From positions 4,925,155 through 4,989,154 of the forward strand of contig CM034137.1 of NCBI GenBank assembly GCA_019914995.1: a stretch of 64,000 nucleotides of DNA. The letters run 5' to 3'. The stretch is from Acanthochlamys bracteata. Taxonomy: Eukaryota > Streptophyta > Magnoliopsida > Pandanales > Velloziaceae. The position numbers and the translations under genes are program-made. The notes beneath the pieces were generated by a model. It was not told the DNA's origin and did not search any database. It worked only from the letters and a program-made list of their open reading frames with translations. The number at the start of each line of letters is the position of its first letter. Position 1 is the first letter of the stretch. This document shows positions 34,201-47,372 of the stretch, piece after piece.

Positions 34201-37200
34201 TTTGCTACAAATTTTACAAAAGCAGGAGAAATTCCTAGTGAAAAAACACAACTGATTCAGCAACTAATGTACTCATACCGTTATAGCTATATCTTGTAAT
34301 ATACTCAACATGCTAATTTAAGGTTTTTTGTCTACAACAAGATCTAATGATATGTAAAGCAATTTCAGCACATCTAAAAGTACGAGGATATACCTGAGCC
34401 GCCATAACAAATAATGAATAAATCCTAGAATGCAAGTAGAGAATTGGGATTCAGCATTACCATACATGCACCAAAACTCTTCTTCATTACATACAACATA
34501 TAAAATATTAGGATTCAACATTCATTAATAATAATAATTAAAAAGAAATACTTCAGCTCAACTAAAAGTATGAGAACGTATCTCAGCCGCTATAACAAAA
34601 AAGACCAAACCTTAGAAAGAAAGCCAGAAAACGAGGACTCACCTTCTCGATAATTGCACCAAACGCTTCTTTATAGATAACCACCGTCTATGTCTTAGCT
34701 TGCATCACTATTTGAAGAACAAATTTGCTTTCAATATTAGCGAAAACAATCGGGACCACGAAGTTGCAATATTCAATTGATAAATTTTCTTTTGTAATTG
34801 ATATAATTCCATTGCTTTCAAATTATACAGAATGGAGGTACAAATAACAACTTTGTCTCCTTAACTTGGGTGGTTCATCTACAATGTTACGTAAACAAAA
34901 GCACAATGCTAAACATGATATAGCAACTTACCAACTGTAGAGACTTCCATGCGAGTTACAATTAACTTGATGAAGCATGGTCTCCTTCAAAAACATAAAT
35001 AAAATAAAATAAAAAACCAAGGCTTGCTTCAAGCATAGAAGATAAAGAAATTGTCAGATGTCAAACAAAAAATGTAAGGTTTGCTCAAGACGGTTACTTC
35101 AAGCTCAATCCATCACATAGTTGGCTTTACTGTTTGACAATAAAGCAAAGTATTTCTAATCAAGTATCAAATACACATATTCTAAAAAATTCAGTACATA
35201 GTCAACAGCGTAATCCCTTTCTTTCCACATTGAACCTTGCAGCACTTAGCATGATAATGCATAATTTATGTACAATCACGTAGCATCTGCAAACACTTGT
35301 TACTCATAATCAGGAACAAGCATCAATGTGTACTTGCAACTTACTCTCCATCTTTCACATTTAACATGTCTCAAGAATATTATCAATCATATAAGGCACA
35401 TAGTGATAGGTGAAACATTTCAAAGAATTAGTTACATTCATTAATAAGATATGAAACCAGATTACCATGCAAAAAAATAGTACTACTGCTGATAATGCTA
35501 TGCATAACCTATGCAAGATTTCAGAAGAATTACGCAGTTCAGCTCCACTGAATTCATCAAACAATTAGCAAGCACCACGATATAATCCTTAAGAAAACAA
35601 TGGGGTTATAGTTTATGCAAAACAATATGCACAACTAGACACCAAAAGGAATAACAAACACTATCAAACAAGCATATGAAAAGGATCGAAGAATGCCCAC
35701 GTTCTTGAAGGCTCCTCCATGTCTCTCCTAATTAATGTCATACTCGTGAAATATACAACCCTCGTCCACACTGAAACTCAAATCAGCTTCAACAAGCAGA
35801 AAATATATGAATATGTGCTAAGTGAGAAGAAGTGGAATCACCTCATGACATCGGAAACGTTTACCTTACCAGAGACTCTTTTCTTATCATTCAGCCTCTA
35901 CATCATGATTGGGACCTATGCGATATTCTAAGCAGCAAGTGTAATCAGAAAAGTAAACTAAAATAACTACAAATTAGAAAGTGCAAAGATACCTAAGCAT
36001 AAAAAAGCATCAACTGTATCTCTAAATTAAATTGTATGTGGTGCACAATCGATGCATTACATCCATATCCAGAGTAAAGTTGTTACAGACTCCCCTGAAA
36101 ATATTAAAAACAAATAGAATCAGCGATCAAAGAAATAAGTAGGAATACTGAACAAGTGATACTAATAGTTGCAATGAAAAATCCCTTTCAAGCAAATCAT
36201 AGCTTCATCATCTTTCGGTAGCATCAATATCTTTGCTTCATCTACATCTCTGCAATTCTTTGCCACTACATTAATAAAAAAGAGTAACAAACCCTATTAG
36301 AATTAAGGTCAAATTAAAGTCATATATAAACAACATTTTTTTAAAACAAAAAAGACAAAGTGGAACACGTGCAAATTAAAGGATGAAAGCACAAGAAGAA
36401 TACCAATTAGAGAGCACAGAAGATACAAAGTATTGTTTGTTGAAGGGATTTCTCCCGACTCCAAGGGTGTGGAATCTTTTCTGAGCTACTTGCTTATGTT
36501 GTAAAAATAGGTTGGATACATTCCTACCAAATTAAAATCAACCACAACTTCTCAGTGACTCTATTAGGCAATTTAAATGACCACAGCTGAAGCATTAACA
36601 GATAAGCATGAAGTTAGTTACATCAAATCGTTCAAACAAAAAGACTGTTGGAGAGTAGAAAAGCTATTTTACTATGCAACTTCTGAACAATTATTTCTAT
36701 AGATCTATACCTTATTTCTAATTGACTGCAATTATGTCACAAACTTTCAAGTTTCATAAAAGTGGTGTATGTCTTGCTACCAAAACATTACAAACGGGCA
36801 ATGTCAAACGCATGTAGCAAGAAACACAATCAGAGGCCAATGCAAGTCAATACTAGGGGACCTTAATCTATTAAAATATGCGGTTGCTCAATTACAAATA
36901 ATACATGCTACTCGAGACACTCATAAGATCCTTAAAGCGAACTTTAAAACATTGAAGGAGGAAATTGCAGCCTTTGGACTTAGACAACAACATACAAACA
37001 ACTATTTCAACTCGATACAGCAAAGTGGAAACAATTCAAGCAGAGGCGAAGATAATTTAGCGTAAGCTCCAAATGTACACCGAAATTTACGAAGATGTAT
37101 GGAGAAAAACGCTTCTGACTTCAGCAGAAGACAAAAACCATATAGCGAACCTTTCAGGAAAAAAATTCTTCGTATATAGCTATATAGAATGCTACTATTG

Positions 37201-37657
37201 TCACGAAGTGGTTGTTTACCTTTTAACTCCGTTATGAGTAAGCTCACTTGGAGAAACAAACAACCTCAAAAGACAATGAAAACATGCTAGTATCTCACTC
37301 TCTTAACTGATGCTATGTTCCCTACTTGATATGTTTGCATAGACAAAGCTCCAAAACCAATCAATTAGAGAAAATAACCAACTTAATAAAGTGAAGTAGA
37401 AGAATAAATGAAATTGTCTCTCTTTGAAAAAACAGCAGCATTACAAACTTTATGCAAAAAGGATACTAATGAAAACTAAAAGAGGTACATAAGAATATTT
37501 CCTGATAAGTTTCATCTTTTGTGACCAAAAAAAGGTACAGTAAATGCATCATTTCATGGAGGACTCTATGCATACGTCAATGTAAATATACAAGTTCGCC
37601 AAACGAAAAAACTAACACAAGGTCATCAAAGGGTCCGTGGAATTCACTTATTTAATA
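31206..37657. other. Intron-like AT-rich DNA with scattered exon-like repeats
   Basis: No confident gene is seen. Degenerate minus-strand copies of a short exon-like unit occur at about 32262-32370, 34360-34480 and 34567-34700. Each is marked on the plus strand by an ACCTAAGCC/ACCTGAGCC-like word and a GGTGCAA/GGTGCAT-like word, and they are relatives of the clearer copies near 37.8 and 38.2 kb. A second unit (33167-33235) resembles 38417-38508. The frame at 36769-37065 on the plus strand (98 codons) has no recognised domain. The long stretch may be one very long intron or a decayed transcription unit. Confidence 0.4.
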
Positions 37658-38395
37658 GCAATTTAATCTAGACAGTTAAAAGCGCCAGACTTTATCCTAA
37701 GGTACAAGGACTTTGCAATATACAATTGCAAATGAACCAAAACAACAATTACGGATAGATAAAAGACCAATTTCATCACATTTAGAAGTGGACCAACATA
37801 CCTAAGCCAGGCCTTACCTTCGCAGGACATGCACCAAATTGTATCACCTTAGAATCTCCTTTGTAGATCGCTAGAATGTACACCACAGCTTGTTTGATTG
37901 TTTTAAAAGATAAAAACGTAAATACTAAGTAAAACTATCACAACCACAAAGTTGCAAGTGTCAGACAATATGCTAGTGGAACAACGACTTAAAAATGTAC
38001 CAAGCAATATTACAAAAAACATGGAACTTCTGTAAAGTTAAAAACGCCAGACTTTAGTCTAAAGATATAAGGCCGTTCCAATATATAATTGCAAAATGCA
38101 CCAAAACAACAATTATAGATAGATAAAAGAGTGACTTCAGCACATTTCGAAGTGTAAGAACACACCTGAGCTAGGCTTCACATTCGCAAGACATGCACCA
38201 AATTGTATCACCTTAGAAGTTCCTAGACCACTAGAATCTACATCACAGCTTCTTCGGTTGTTTTAATAGATCAAACACTTTCATATTAAGGAAAACAATC
38301 ACAACCACAAACTTGCAAGTGTCAGACAATATGCTAGTATATGCTACTACAGCGAGTCAAAGAATGACAAAGCAATATTACAAAAAGCCTGGTGC
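37658..38395. repeat. Tandem duplication, two units of about 365 bp
   Basis: Unit 1 (about 37658-38030) and unit 2 (about 38036-38395) align along their length. Both start with AACGCCAGACTTTA-like sequence and continue with ACCAAAACAACAATTA, then GACATGCACCAAATTGTATC, then AGTGTCAGACAATATGCTAG. Identity is about 85% by eye. Each contains one minus-strand exon-like segment. The segment in unit 1 (37818-37888) is open in one frame (VIQFGACPAK) with GT and AG ends. The one in unit 2 is not open. Confidence 0.75.
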
Positions 38396-38416
38396 TTCTA
38401 TAATCTTGGGAATTAC

Positions 38417-38508
38417 CTTCTTCAAGTATGTAGGAATGTGATGCCATTCCAATAAATAAAGTTGATCTTCATCTGCCAGCACGAAACAATCCCCAGAACC
38501 GCAGGGCA
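38417..38508 (-). other. Exon-like open segment, unidentified
   Basis: On the minus strand this 92-base stretch is open in one frame (GDCFVLADEDQLYLLEW, then IPTYLKK). It ends at GAAG followed by GTAATT and begins after an AAG acceptor-like site. A decayed relative lies at 33167-33235, with the same end. I do not recognise the peptide. Another frame on the same strand is also open across it, so chance is possible. Confidence 0.35.
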
Positions 38509-39835
38509 CTTCAAATTGTCTTTATACATATAGATGCATGTATGTAGGTATGCATGCATATATGCCGATATGTAGTTGTGTATATACGTATCTATGTCAA
38601 GATGAATTGGCAAATCCATATGCACATGTTCACATATATGCATGCAGTAGATGTGTCTAAGTAAACATTCACAGCTTTGGAAGCATTTAACCGGCACCAG
38701 CACTTCTGCATAATGTGTAGTTCATATCCACGGTTTTCTTCATTTTGACATTCTAGAAGTTAGTATTTAGTTTATTTATTCTTAATAGGTTTAAACACAT
38801 ATGCATTGTCCCTAACACTATCTTAAACATACATTCTAAAGAACAGAGCTGCATTTAAGCACCAAGAATTAAAGTATACATCTCTAAACTAATACTCAAA
38901 CATTCTCATCCCAACAAATAAAAAGAGGAGCATAACACGAAAGCAAATTGAAAGAGCAACAACTTGAGATTCTTAAGAAGGGCTTGTAGATACAACATCT
39001 AGGATAATTATAGAATAAGTCATATATGTTTCCCTTTACATCTAAGGCAGCCAAAGAATACTGCAATAAGATTCACGCAATTCCAATGAACATAGCAATA
39101 AGAGCAGTTACTTAGCAAATACCTATTAATGGAATAATTCACCAAGTATATGGCTTGAATTATTTTGTTTGCAAAGTAATTCTATTCTCCAGAAACCGCT
39201 AGACATGCTCCCTTGAAAAAAACTTCACTTCTGTACGCTGCATCTCCATTTAAGCTTGAAACTTATGTGGTATCATCAAGAACACCATTTGAAGCCGCAT
39301 TCTTCTATGAAAGTGAGAATTAGAACAAGAACTTCTTAATCAAGTGGTAGTAAGGAAACTCTAAATTGGAAGAAGTCAAGCTGGATTAAGTTTCTCTCAG
39401 AAATCAAATCTATAAACATTAAATAACGTACAAACAAAATGTTGTAAAACAAAATTGAGAATAAAACTGAGAAAACAACGTAAACAAATTTTTAGAATAT
39501 ACCCACGATCTAATCAAAGAAGATTTTGAATAAACAACAAACAAAAATAAATGGGAAACAACTTTCAAATACTGAAATATGCAAAGAAATGGAACTATTT
39601 AACAAGAAAATTTCCTGAAATAAAAATAATTGAATACATTGAAATTTGAAGAGTGTTTTCATTCGGGTTTAATTAGACAAAGAAAGAATAGAGAGAGAGC
39701 AATCGGTTCGTATTGCATAATCCATTAATAAGATTCAAATAAACAACAAAAGAAAAACAAGAAAATCTTTCAAACACCGGCAAACGCAAAAACCCTAAAC
39801 TCTATTCTAAGCAAATATCTTGAAACGAATTTGTC
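38509..39835. other. Unresolved AT-rich DNA
   Basis: No gene is seen. It includes an ATGCATAT/TGTATGTA-rich stretch at about 38525-38645 that is simple-sequence in character. Confidence 0.4.
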
Positions 39836-39869
39836 GATTAACAAAATTGAAGGAAATAAGATGGAAATC

Positions 39870-40015
39870 TTACACCATCCAAAAGGCTCTAGGCATTCAC
39901 CAATTCCAGAATCCTCAAGAAAATTTGAACTTCTAACTTCAACCGCTCGTTTGTTGAATACTCTAACTGATTCTCTCTCTCTCGCTCTCTCGCTCATTCT
40001 CTCTTGCTCGGCCAT
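39870..40015 (-). CDS. Possible first coding exon of a minus-strand gene, unidentified
   Basis: An ATG at 40015 opens a frame rich in Glu, Arg and Ser (MAEQERMSERARERESVR, then VFNKRAVEVRSSNFLEDSG). A GTGTAAGA donor-like site near 39873 would end the exon inside EPFGW. If read on without splicing the frame continues to 39770. A TATA-like box lies ~165 bases upstream, with a pyrimidine-rich leader between. The GA-repeat origin of the first residues means composition alone could produce it. I recognise no family. It could be the start of a transcript reading toward the exon-like units at 38.5-37.8 kb. Confidence 0.3.
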
Positions 40016-40180
40016 TTGTTAGAAAAAAACAGAAATCAATCTCGAAATTAAAAGCTGGTAAATGAACTAATGAAAGAAGAAGAAGGAAAAAAGAAAGTAA
40101 AAGATTGAGAACAGAACTTTCTTTTTTCCTCCGGACTAAAGTTTTTTTCTTTGGGTATTGTTTAGGTTTTAGAACAGAAC

Positions 40181-40187
40181 TATATAG
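40181..40187 (-). promoter_or_regulatory. TATA-like box of a possible minus-strand promoter
   Basis: The minus strand reads CTATATAG about 165 bases before the ATG at 40015. It is followed by a CT-rich leader (CTTTTTTCCTTCTTCTTCTTTC type), a common plant 5' UTR style. No independent evidence of transcription can be seen. Confidence 0.35.
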
Positions 40188-40430
40188 AAGAGGAGAGTGA
40201 GTGAGAAACGGGGTTGCTTTCTTCAAGTTTGATTGAAACTTCAATGAATCAACTTTCTAACTGTTGCAATATTGTGTTAAATATTGTTTAATACTGATTT
40301 GGCTCGTACGCTATGATATTTGTAAATCAGGGATCTAACGTATTTGCAAATCCAGTCCCCCGTAGTTTGTTATGTGTAAAAAATATGGTCCCGCTGCTAT
40401 CCACTTTTTAATTAAATCAAACAACTACGC

Positions 40431-41009
40431 TAGGGGTGGCAATTTCTGACCCGACTTGCGAATTCTATCCAAAATCAATCTAAAAAAATTGAGTTCGGAT
40501 TAAGCCTTAACTAGATTCGGGTCAATTTCGAATCAATCCGAAATCGATCCGATAATTTAAACATGTTTGGATCGAATTCGGATTGATCTGAAATTGATCT
40601 ATTTAACTCGTATAACTATTTATATAGTATATATTATTTAATAAGTAGAGAATAAAAGTATAAATTTTGAATTAATTTGTATATATATACATATTTCTTA
40701 ATTTATCTTAATTTAACTAATTTTTGCTTAATTTATAAACTTTAATGAAATTAATATTCTTTTTAGATATATTATATTTATAATTTTTATATACTATTGT
40801 AAGAAATTAATATTTATAATTTTTATTTTAATAATTTTATTTATTAAATAGGTCGACGGAAACTTGACCCGATTATTAAATAGGTTGGCTTAGAGTTGAT
40901 AATTTTGATCCATATAAATAAATAAATTAGGTTAGAATTGAACAATTTTGACCCGATTATTATATGGATCGGTTCGAAACTGATTTAGGAATCCGAATTG
41001 CCACTCCTA
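40431..41009. mobile_element. hAT-like MITE, ends TAGGGGTGGCAA
   Basis: The left end TAGGGGTGGCAA and the right end TTGCCACTCCTA are inverted repeats with one mismatch. The flanks AACTACGC (40423-40430) and AACTACGT (41009-41016, overlapping the last base) form an 8-bp target-site duplication with one difference, the length expected for hAT elements. Inside are GACCCG and TCGGATT words and AT-rich DNA, with no transposase. It lies ~245 bases upstream of the TATA-like box at 40181. Confidence 0.8.
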
Positions 41010-41016
41010 ACTACGT

Positions 41017-42469
41017 ACACTGGTTTGAATTTGTAATATTATCTCCAAAAACTTTTAATTTTATCTCTTATTTTAATATTCTATTCTCTTACATTTTAAC
41101 GATAAAACTAATGACATTATCCGATTATTTACAATACTAGCATTTTTCTAGTTTGCTTTAACTAGAAATATTCTAAACAATATTTTAGTAAGATAACTAC
41201 ATCAAGAGTGGTATATTGTAGATAAAGTAGACAAGATATTTTTAATGATTTCTTGAGTTGTTTTGAGCCAACTCCTAAAAGAGTCTCCACATTAATACTT
41301 TTTTCCTTAATTCTAAAAAGTAATTGTTGCTATAAGAACAATTTGTCGTTCTAGACTATTAGTTGTATCCTTCTTATTTTAATATCCCTTGATATCCTTG
41401 AAAAGAAGAACTATTAAGTGTGTGGTATATGAGTTATTGATGCTTTTCCTATCTTTGTGTTTAAGATTTTATTATAATAAAGACTAATCACATTGTGAAA
41501 GATCAAAGCTTATTTAGAGACAAATTTTAAAAGAATAGGATTTTGCAAGTAGAGAAAAGACTAATCACAGAATGAATGATAATATTGTAAGCACAAGAAC
41601 CGGGCCAACTTGTCCCTACTCCATCTATAACTGCAATAAACAATCCACCATCGACATCCATCACCAGCTTCTTGAGACCTGGTGCCTACTAATTGATGAA
41701 CTTGTTCATACTCTTGGGTCCTTAGTCACAAGTCCATTTAATCCAGCTCTATACGCAAATCTTATCCCTTAGTCACACATAGCATAATTGGAATTAGCTT
41801 CGCGCATGAGATTTCAAAAGTAAAAAGGTTTTCGACTTTACAGTGCTGATCTTGAGAAAGAGCCTACCTCAAACAACCAACATAGTTGCATGCATCTCCA
41901 CCAAATCTAATCCCATGAAATTCCTAATATTCAAATCCCAAACCAAGAGAGCTCTTTAATCACAAAGTCAACTTACACATAAATAGGATGATAATGTGCA
42001 ACCAAGAGAGCTCTTTAATCACAAAATTCAAAGATTCATATCACATTTGGGTACATGAAATTAAGATACCTATAACCCCACAGCAGCCAGCACTGTACTG
42101 GATAACTTGCAAAAGCTACTAAAAATTCACAAAAGATGAAAACAAAAAAAGAAAAAAATGAATGATGGGTACCTCAGACAACCAAATACCAAGTTCACTA
42201 TACACTTTGTAAATCAAGCATTTTTGTAATAATTCTTCAATATGCAGAATAAAAGATAAGAAAAATTCATCTTACATAGAATGAAATAAAAAAAAGTAAA
42301 GATAAGCAGAAAGTCACTTTAAGCTAAATAAAAGGTAATAAAAAGGAAACACTCAGAAATATCAACTTAAGAGAATGAGGGGATGAATTAACTTATAACA
42401 ACTTAAAAACTAAATAGTCGACTGTTCTGAAAACAGTTACTAAACAGTTAGTAGACCGTCGATTAGAAG
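41017..42469. other. Unresolved AT-rich DNA with a short 59-bp repeat
   Basis: No gene is seen. The phrase AACCAAGAGAGCTCTTTAAT occurs at 41941 and again at 42000, a 59-base period. The frame at 41572-41772 has no recognised domain. Confidence 0.4.
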
Positions 42470-43250
42470 ATTACTAACTAGTGACTGAACGTAATTATAT
42501 TTTGCACCAAAGTATCAACACAATATAATTTAAATAAAATAATCAAAAGTGCTAAGAATATGCAAACCAGTCAGCACACTGAGAATTTTTACGTGGTTCG
42601 GCACCGCGATATCTACGTCCGCGTCACTGGACATCGTAAATGAAATCCACTAAAGTTGAACAATATACAAACAACTGAGACGATGTTTCACAAAACACTT
42701 CCGCCTCGACTGAACCTCCTTGCAAGTACAACTCCAACAAGCCTGTCTAAACTTCACAAAATCTCTCCGGCTACAATCGTGCACGCATTCACAAAGGCCT
42801 AGCACAAACCCGCTAACTTTCATATAGACTATCAACCCGAGAACTTTTCCTACAATCTTCTCTCAAAAGTACAAGTATTTCACGAGGTTAAGCTTAAGTG
42901 ATCTCCCTAACAATAATGTTTAATCTCACATTAAGAAAGCGTAAAGGATATCACACAAAAGAAACAAGAAAAACAAAAACTCAAAGAAAGCGCTCGGATT
43001 AGTGTTTTTCTCCTTGAATTGGCAGCAATTTGATGGCTCGTTTGGTTGCTTTGTAAGTGTAGTTATATCTTACTATCCTCAATGCTGCAGCTATATAAGG
43101 ATGTCTCCTCCTCAACCATAGGATCAAATTTGCTACAAAATATGAACCTTCCAACAGCTAGGAAGAATGTATGGCCAAGATTAAACTAAAAAGGCTAGTT
43201 GACGTGTTTTACAGTGTCTTCTTTTATGAAAATATTTTCAATTTATTTCC
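42470..43250. repeat. LTR-like stretch (retrotransposon family unresolved)
   Basis: The phrase TTTTTACGTGGTTCGGCACC followed by CTACGTCCGCG is common in plant LTRs of several copia and gypsy families. A TATATAAGG box occurs near 43092. No coding region adjoins it and I could not set the ends or orientation. Confidence 0.35.
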
Positions 43251-43738
43251 TTGATTGGCATTGCTTAAGATGTGGATGTATTCTTGTATGTCTTAGGAGC
43301 ATGTTTCCAAAATACGAAGTGGATCAAATGTTATATGATGCTTCAAAACAATCTAGTGGTTCCAAGTATCTCTAGAAGTTTTGCTGCTCTGTCATCCGAA
43401 TATTGTGGTAGATTTCTTCTAATAACCAATATGATTTTTTTACATAGACTTAATCTCCAAGGTGTCCTCCACAAGTGCATATGAAGATAATGTCGAAATT
43501 CAAACGGATGATTGAGATATAGTCATTTGAACTTGATTGGTATAACTGTGTCAATGTTGAAAAACTTTTCATCTTTGTAGATTCGCTTTATATCTTTCAA
43601 TATTCTCTCCATAAAATATGGAAATAATTATTCTGAAAATTTCTTCATTGACTTAGCATCTTCTGAGGGCATTTGTAACTAGTTGGCACGTTTATGGATC
43701 AAGAAAATATGTTTAGCACAAATGAATGTCTCGGTTGA

Positions 43739-43979
43739 GGAGTTGTTTGGCATTCCATTCTAAAAAAAATAGCTTTTCAACTTTTCAATTTACGTTTTTC
43801 AATAAAGTTTTTACAATCTTCTATAGAATTTATTTAAAGATTTAGAAAATATAGAAAATTTTTACATAGTAAGATCTTGTTATTACTTTTATTATTTCTT
43901 TAGGTCACAAAAGTAGAATTCATTTCTTGAAATAAGACAAAAATACTTTCTGTTTCGAAAAAGCATTCCCAAATGCTCC
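43739..43979. mobile_element. MITE, copy 2 (same family as 26676-26933)
   Basis: The left end GGAGTTGTTTGGCATTCC is roughly the inverse of the right end GCATTCCCAAATGCTCCC. The interior (AATTTATTTAAAGATTTAGA, AAAATATAGAAAATTTTTAC) follows copy 1 in the same orientation. Confidence 0.68.
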
Positions 43980-46239
43980 CTGAGTTCATTAGTTGGCCTA
44001 GTCTGTCCAACTACTTTGCCGATTTTTCTAAAATTCGTTAGTGGATGTATATGGCTCATTTTTGCAATTTAGATACTTCATGATGTTTTATATCCATAGA
44101 AAAAATCAGAATTTCAAAATAGTGTTTGAGTTGAGAGTTATATTCGTTGACTGTGTCGAGATGCCTAGGTGATCTAGTGATGTTGAGCAGTGATCAGCAA
44201 ACTTCATGAAATTTTTCTGTCTTTAATATCTAATGAAATGTCATGCTTTTTGCCTCCATTTACTCTTTGTTATGCCATCTTTCAAATGCAATTAAAAATT
44301 TTCTATTTGGTACTATAAATAAAAAAATATGCTCATGTAAATTTGACATGTCAATTAGGTCTCAATACTTAGGCAAATGCTGCATGATGTTCGGTCCAGC
44401 TAATGTAGAATGTTCCAGTGAAAAGATATACTCACTAGAATGTTCCATCCAAAACTAATGTAGACATGTTCAAAGCTTAAATAATAATTCTCAAATATGC
44501 GTTATCATCAAAATTTTAGAATTTTCAACAGAAATTTTACAAGTTCGTAGTTTATCAATAGCCGAATCATCTACAAAAGGTACATTTGCCAAAACTTAAA
44601 TTCTACTGAGCGATCCTTATCAATCATCTTTCAATAAGTAGAAGTAGAATTAAGCCTACATCCATCATAAGTACATTGCGGGTCATTACACGGTCATCAC
44701 TTTCAGACATTTATATATGATTTCATCAAACATCAATTACATATGACATTTATAAATTTCAGCACTACCTTGAGCAATCTCCTCAAGTTATTGCATTCTA
44801 AACTATTTTTCGTGATTACGTGAAGTAGGCACATCATTGTTACTATAAATGAGAACAATAGAATCACTTATTTGCCTGATTAACATGCAATCACACGTAG
44901 GTCGTGGTTAAGATAATTTGCCAAAACCTATGTTTGATGCATATTGCAGTGAACTAGTGCCGTCTAGTAAATGATCCAGCAAAAGTTAGAAGTTACATTT
45001 TCCTAAATGTATATATCAATATGCGGAGAAAAATAAGCTTTCCAAAATAGCACACACCAATAAACACGAGTCTACCAAGATGCATAAACACCAACACAAT
45101 CATAACAAGTGAGATGGTGTTCTCTTCTTCTTGGAGCATGGATAATGAGTTACAGATTTGGATCGGGATCCGAATAGAGACCATCGTGTTGTCTTGAATT
45201 TGGGAGAGTTACGACATTACATGTTCAAACAACTCAGCAAGAGCACTATAGATCCAAGTGATAATTAAAATAAACCTTCTGCTTCAGTTTTCAGTTGTAA
45301 GTATGACTATAGCTAGGGCTTCGACCTCCATAATATGAGTGGTGTTAGAACTCCAATCTTTGTTTCAATAATAACAATAATTAAGAATTATAATTTATGA
45401 ATTAGGGTGAACTAATGAATTCAACTAAAGATATATAGATCATCACTGAGAGAAGTCTCATCTACATACAGCCACCTAACAGCTAGCTACCTGCTTACTA
45501 TATATACGTAGCATTCCTTCAGAGGCGCATGAACAGTAGCCACAGAATAGAGATCACATAGACAGAGGAACATATAGTCACTTGACAACCAGCTATCGGG
45601 TTGCTGCCTATATGCAAAACTAGAGCGCAGAAATAAAGTATTAGCAAAACAGAGGAATCTTACAGAAGACAGCCAGCTACTTAATTGCTGTCTCACTGCT
45701 GAATGCATAAAACAACTAACACGAGCCATCATGATCAACGTACACCTTTCAAAGATAGATTCAACACGCTATTAATTTCATCTTACTTATAACTTTTCAT
45801 CAACGTTAGAGCAACATATGCACACTACAAGATTGATCTAATAGGATATCAAATCACGATCTACACAAGTCCCAAAAAATCATTAAATATTGGAAGAAAA
45901 TACAGAAAATGAGTTGTAGAACAGTGAGATGCAAAAATACTGAGCTGACTTTTAGGTGCAGTTTGATCAAAATTTTCTCATCGTTTTGAAGCCAAATTTT
46001 GAAAATTCATCGAGGAATATAGTAGATGCAAATTCACATCAAGAACCATGAGAAATCACAAGAAGAGGAGATCAAGAAAAATATTCAAATTAGCTATCAA
46101 AACCACGTCTTGCTGACAATACAAAAATATTTTTAATATGCAAATTTCGAATTTTTTCCAAGAAAAAATTACAAATTTAATCATAAAGAGATATCATATT
46201 ATAAGTCAACTATCTTGTTACAATTTTGCATCACAGAAG
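43980..46239. other. Unresolved AT-rich DNA
   Basis: No gene is seen. Frames at 44243-44458, 44993-45184 and 45487-45738 are short, without domains, and not flanked by convincing splice or promoter signals. Confidence 0.4.
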
Positions 46240-47370
46240 TGAGCTACATTGAGCCACCACACCATTGAAGAACAAGTTCAACCTCATGGGTTAGTAGATG
46301 ACCAAGCAAGCCTAGTGAAAGAACGTCAGCCAGATCATCAAATCTACTAAGGAGATTCACCATCCAACTCATCTCCAAGTTAGAAAATAAAAAATAAATT
46401 GCTGAGGCCAACGCCAAATAAAAAAAGCCACATCAGTTGAGGCAAGTGGGCAGCAGAAGCAAGTGGGCAGTAAGCAGGAGTTTTGAATTTTCTTTATTGG
46501 TGCATTTAATGCTGATAAAAGGGTCACAATAGATTAGCTAAAAGAAGTCTTGAGGGAGCTGATTAATCATTGAGCACATTTTTATCTCAGCATTGTAAAA
46601 TTATCACCAACGGGAATTCTTCTCCAACGGGAAGATCCCGCTACCTACAAAACAGAAGACACTATAAGAAGAAGGGAAGCTGAAGAACAAAAAAAGAACA
46701 GAGGAATACACTGAGCAATTCGAAAAAAGGAGAACAAGCATTACACCGACTTAATTTCTCAAAGCAAAGAGTTCTTACTGCTGCTGATCATTTACTAAAC
46801 ATTCTTTGGCAGCTCCTTTGATTATCTCACTTATTTACTTTAAGTTTATTTCTGACATTGAGATTGATGCTTTACTTAATCTTGTGTTATAAATTTCTGT
46901 AAATCAGTACTTAAGCGCTTAGAGCACTTGACGGATAAGCTCCATTGGAGCTTGGTAGGAGTTCATAAACTTTGTAACAATGCTAGCTAACCAGCCAGGG
47001 AGACTTGTGTGTTTAGAAGGCTGTAAGAGGTTGTCTGTGTGAGGAAACCTATAAGAGTAAGTGTGCTTGGTGAAGCACTTTGGTCTTAGTGGGTATAGCT
47101 TATTAAAAGTTTAGTGAAGGTTCAGCTCTTATGATAAAGCATCCATGCATGTAGGCAAAGAGGTTTGCTGAACCACGAAAATCTCTTAAACTCTTATTTA
47201 TCTTCAAACTGTCCTACTATCTACTGTGCTATCCTCTGTCCGTAGGATTTATCATACACACAGCTGGCTGACTACGTGCTGTCTGTATGAACTTTTGTTA
47301 AGCGAAATTCTTTAATTATCAACTAAATTCACCCTTTTCGTCTTGAGTAGATTTTGCAGATTATCTAGCA
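46240..47370 (+). repeat. Probable 5' LTR of the copia element
   Basis: The right end (CTAGCA, two bases before the primer site) is supported. A CTATAAGAAG TATA-like box at about 46672 and a downstream leader fit an LTR promoter. The left end is a guess, because no second LTR is present to align. Confidence 0.45.
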
Positions 47371-47372
47371 AG

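Noticed and set aside
36769-37065. A 98-codon plus-strand frame with coding-like composition (TLKEEIAAFGLRQQ)
   Set aside because: No recognised domain, no start context and no splice partners. It lies within intron-like DNA, and an 85-codon frame partly overlaps it on the other strand. I leave it as unproven.
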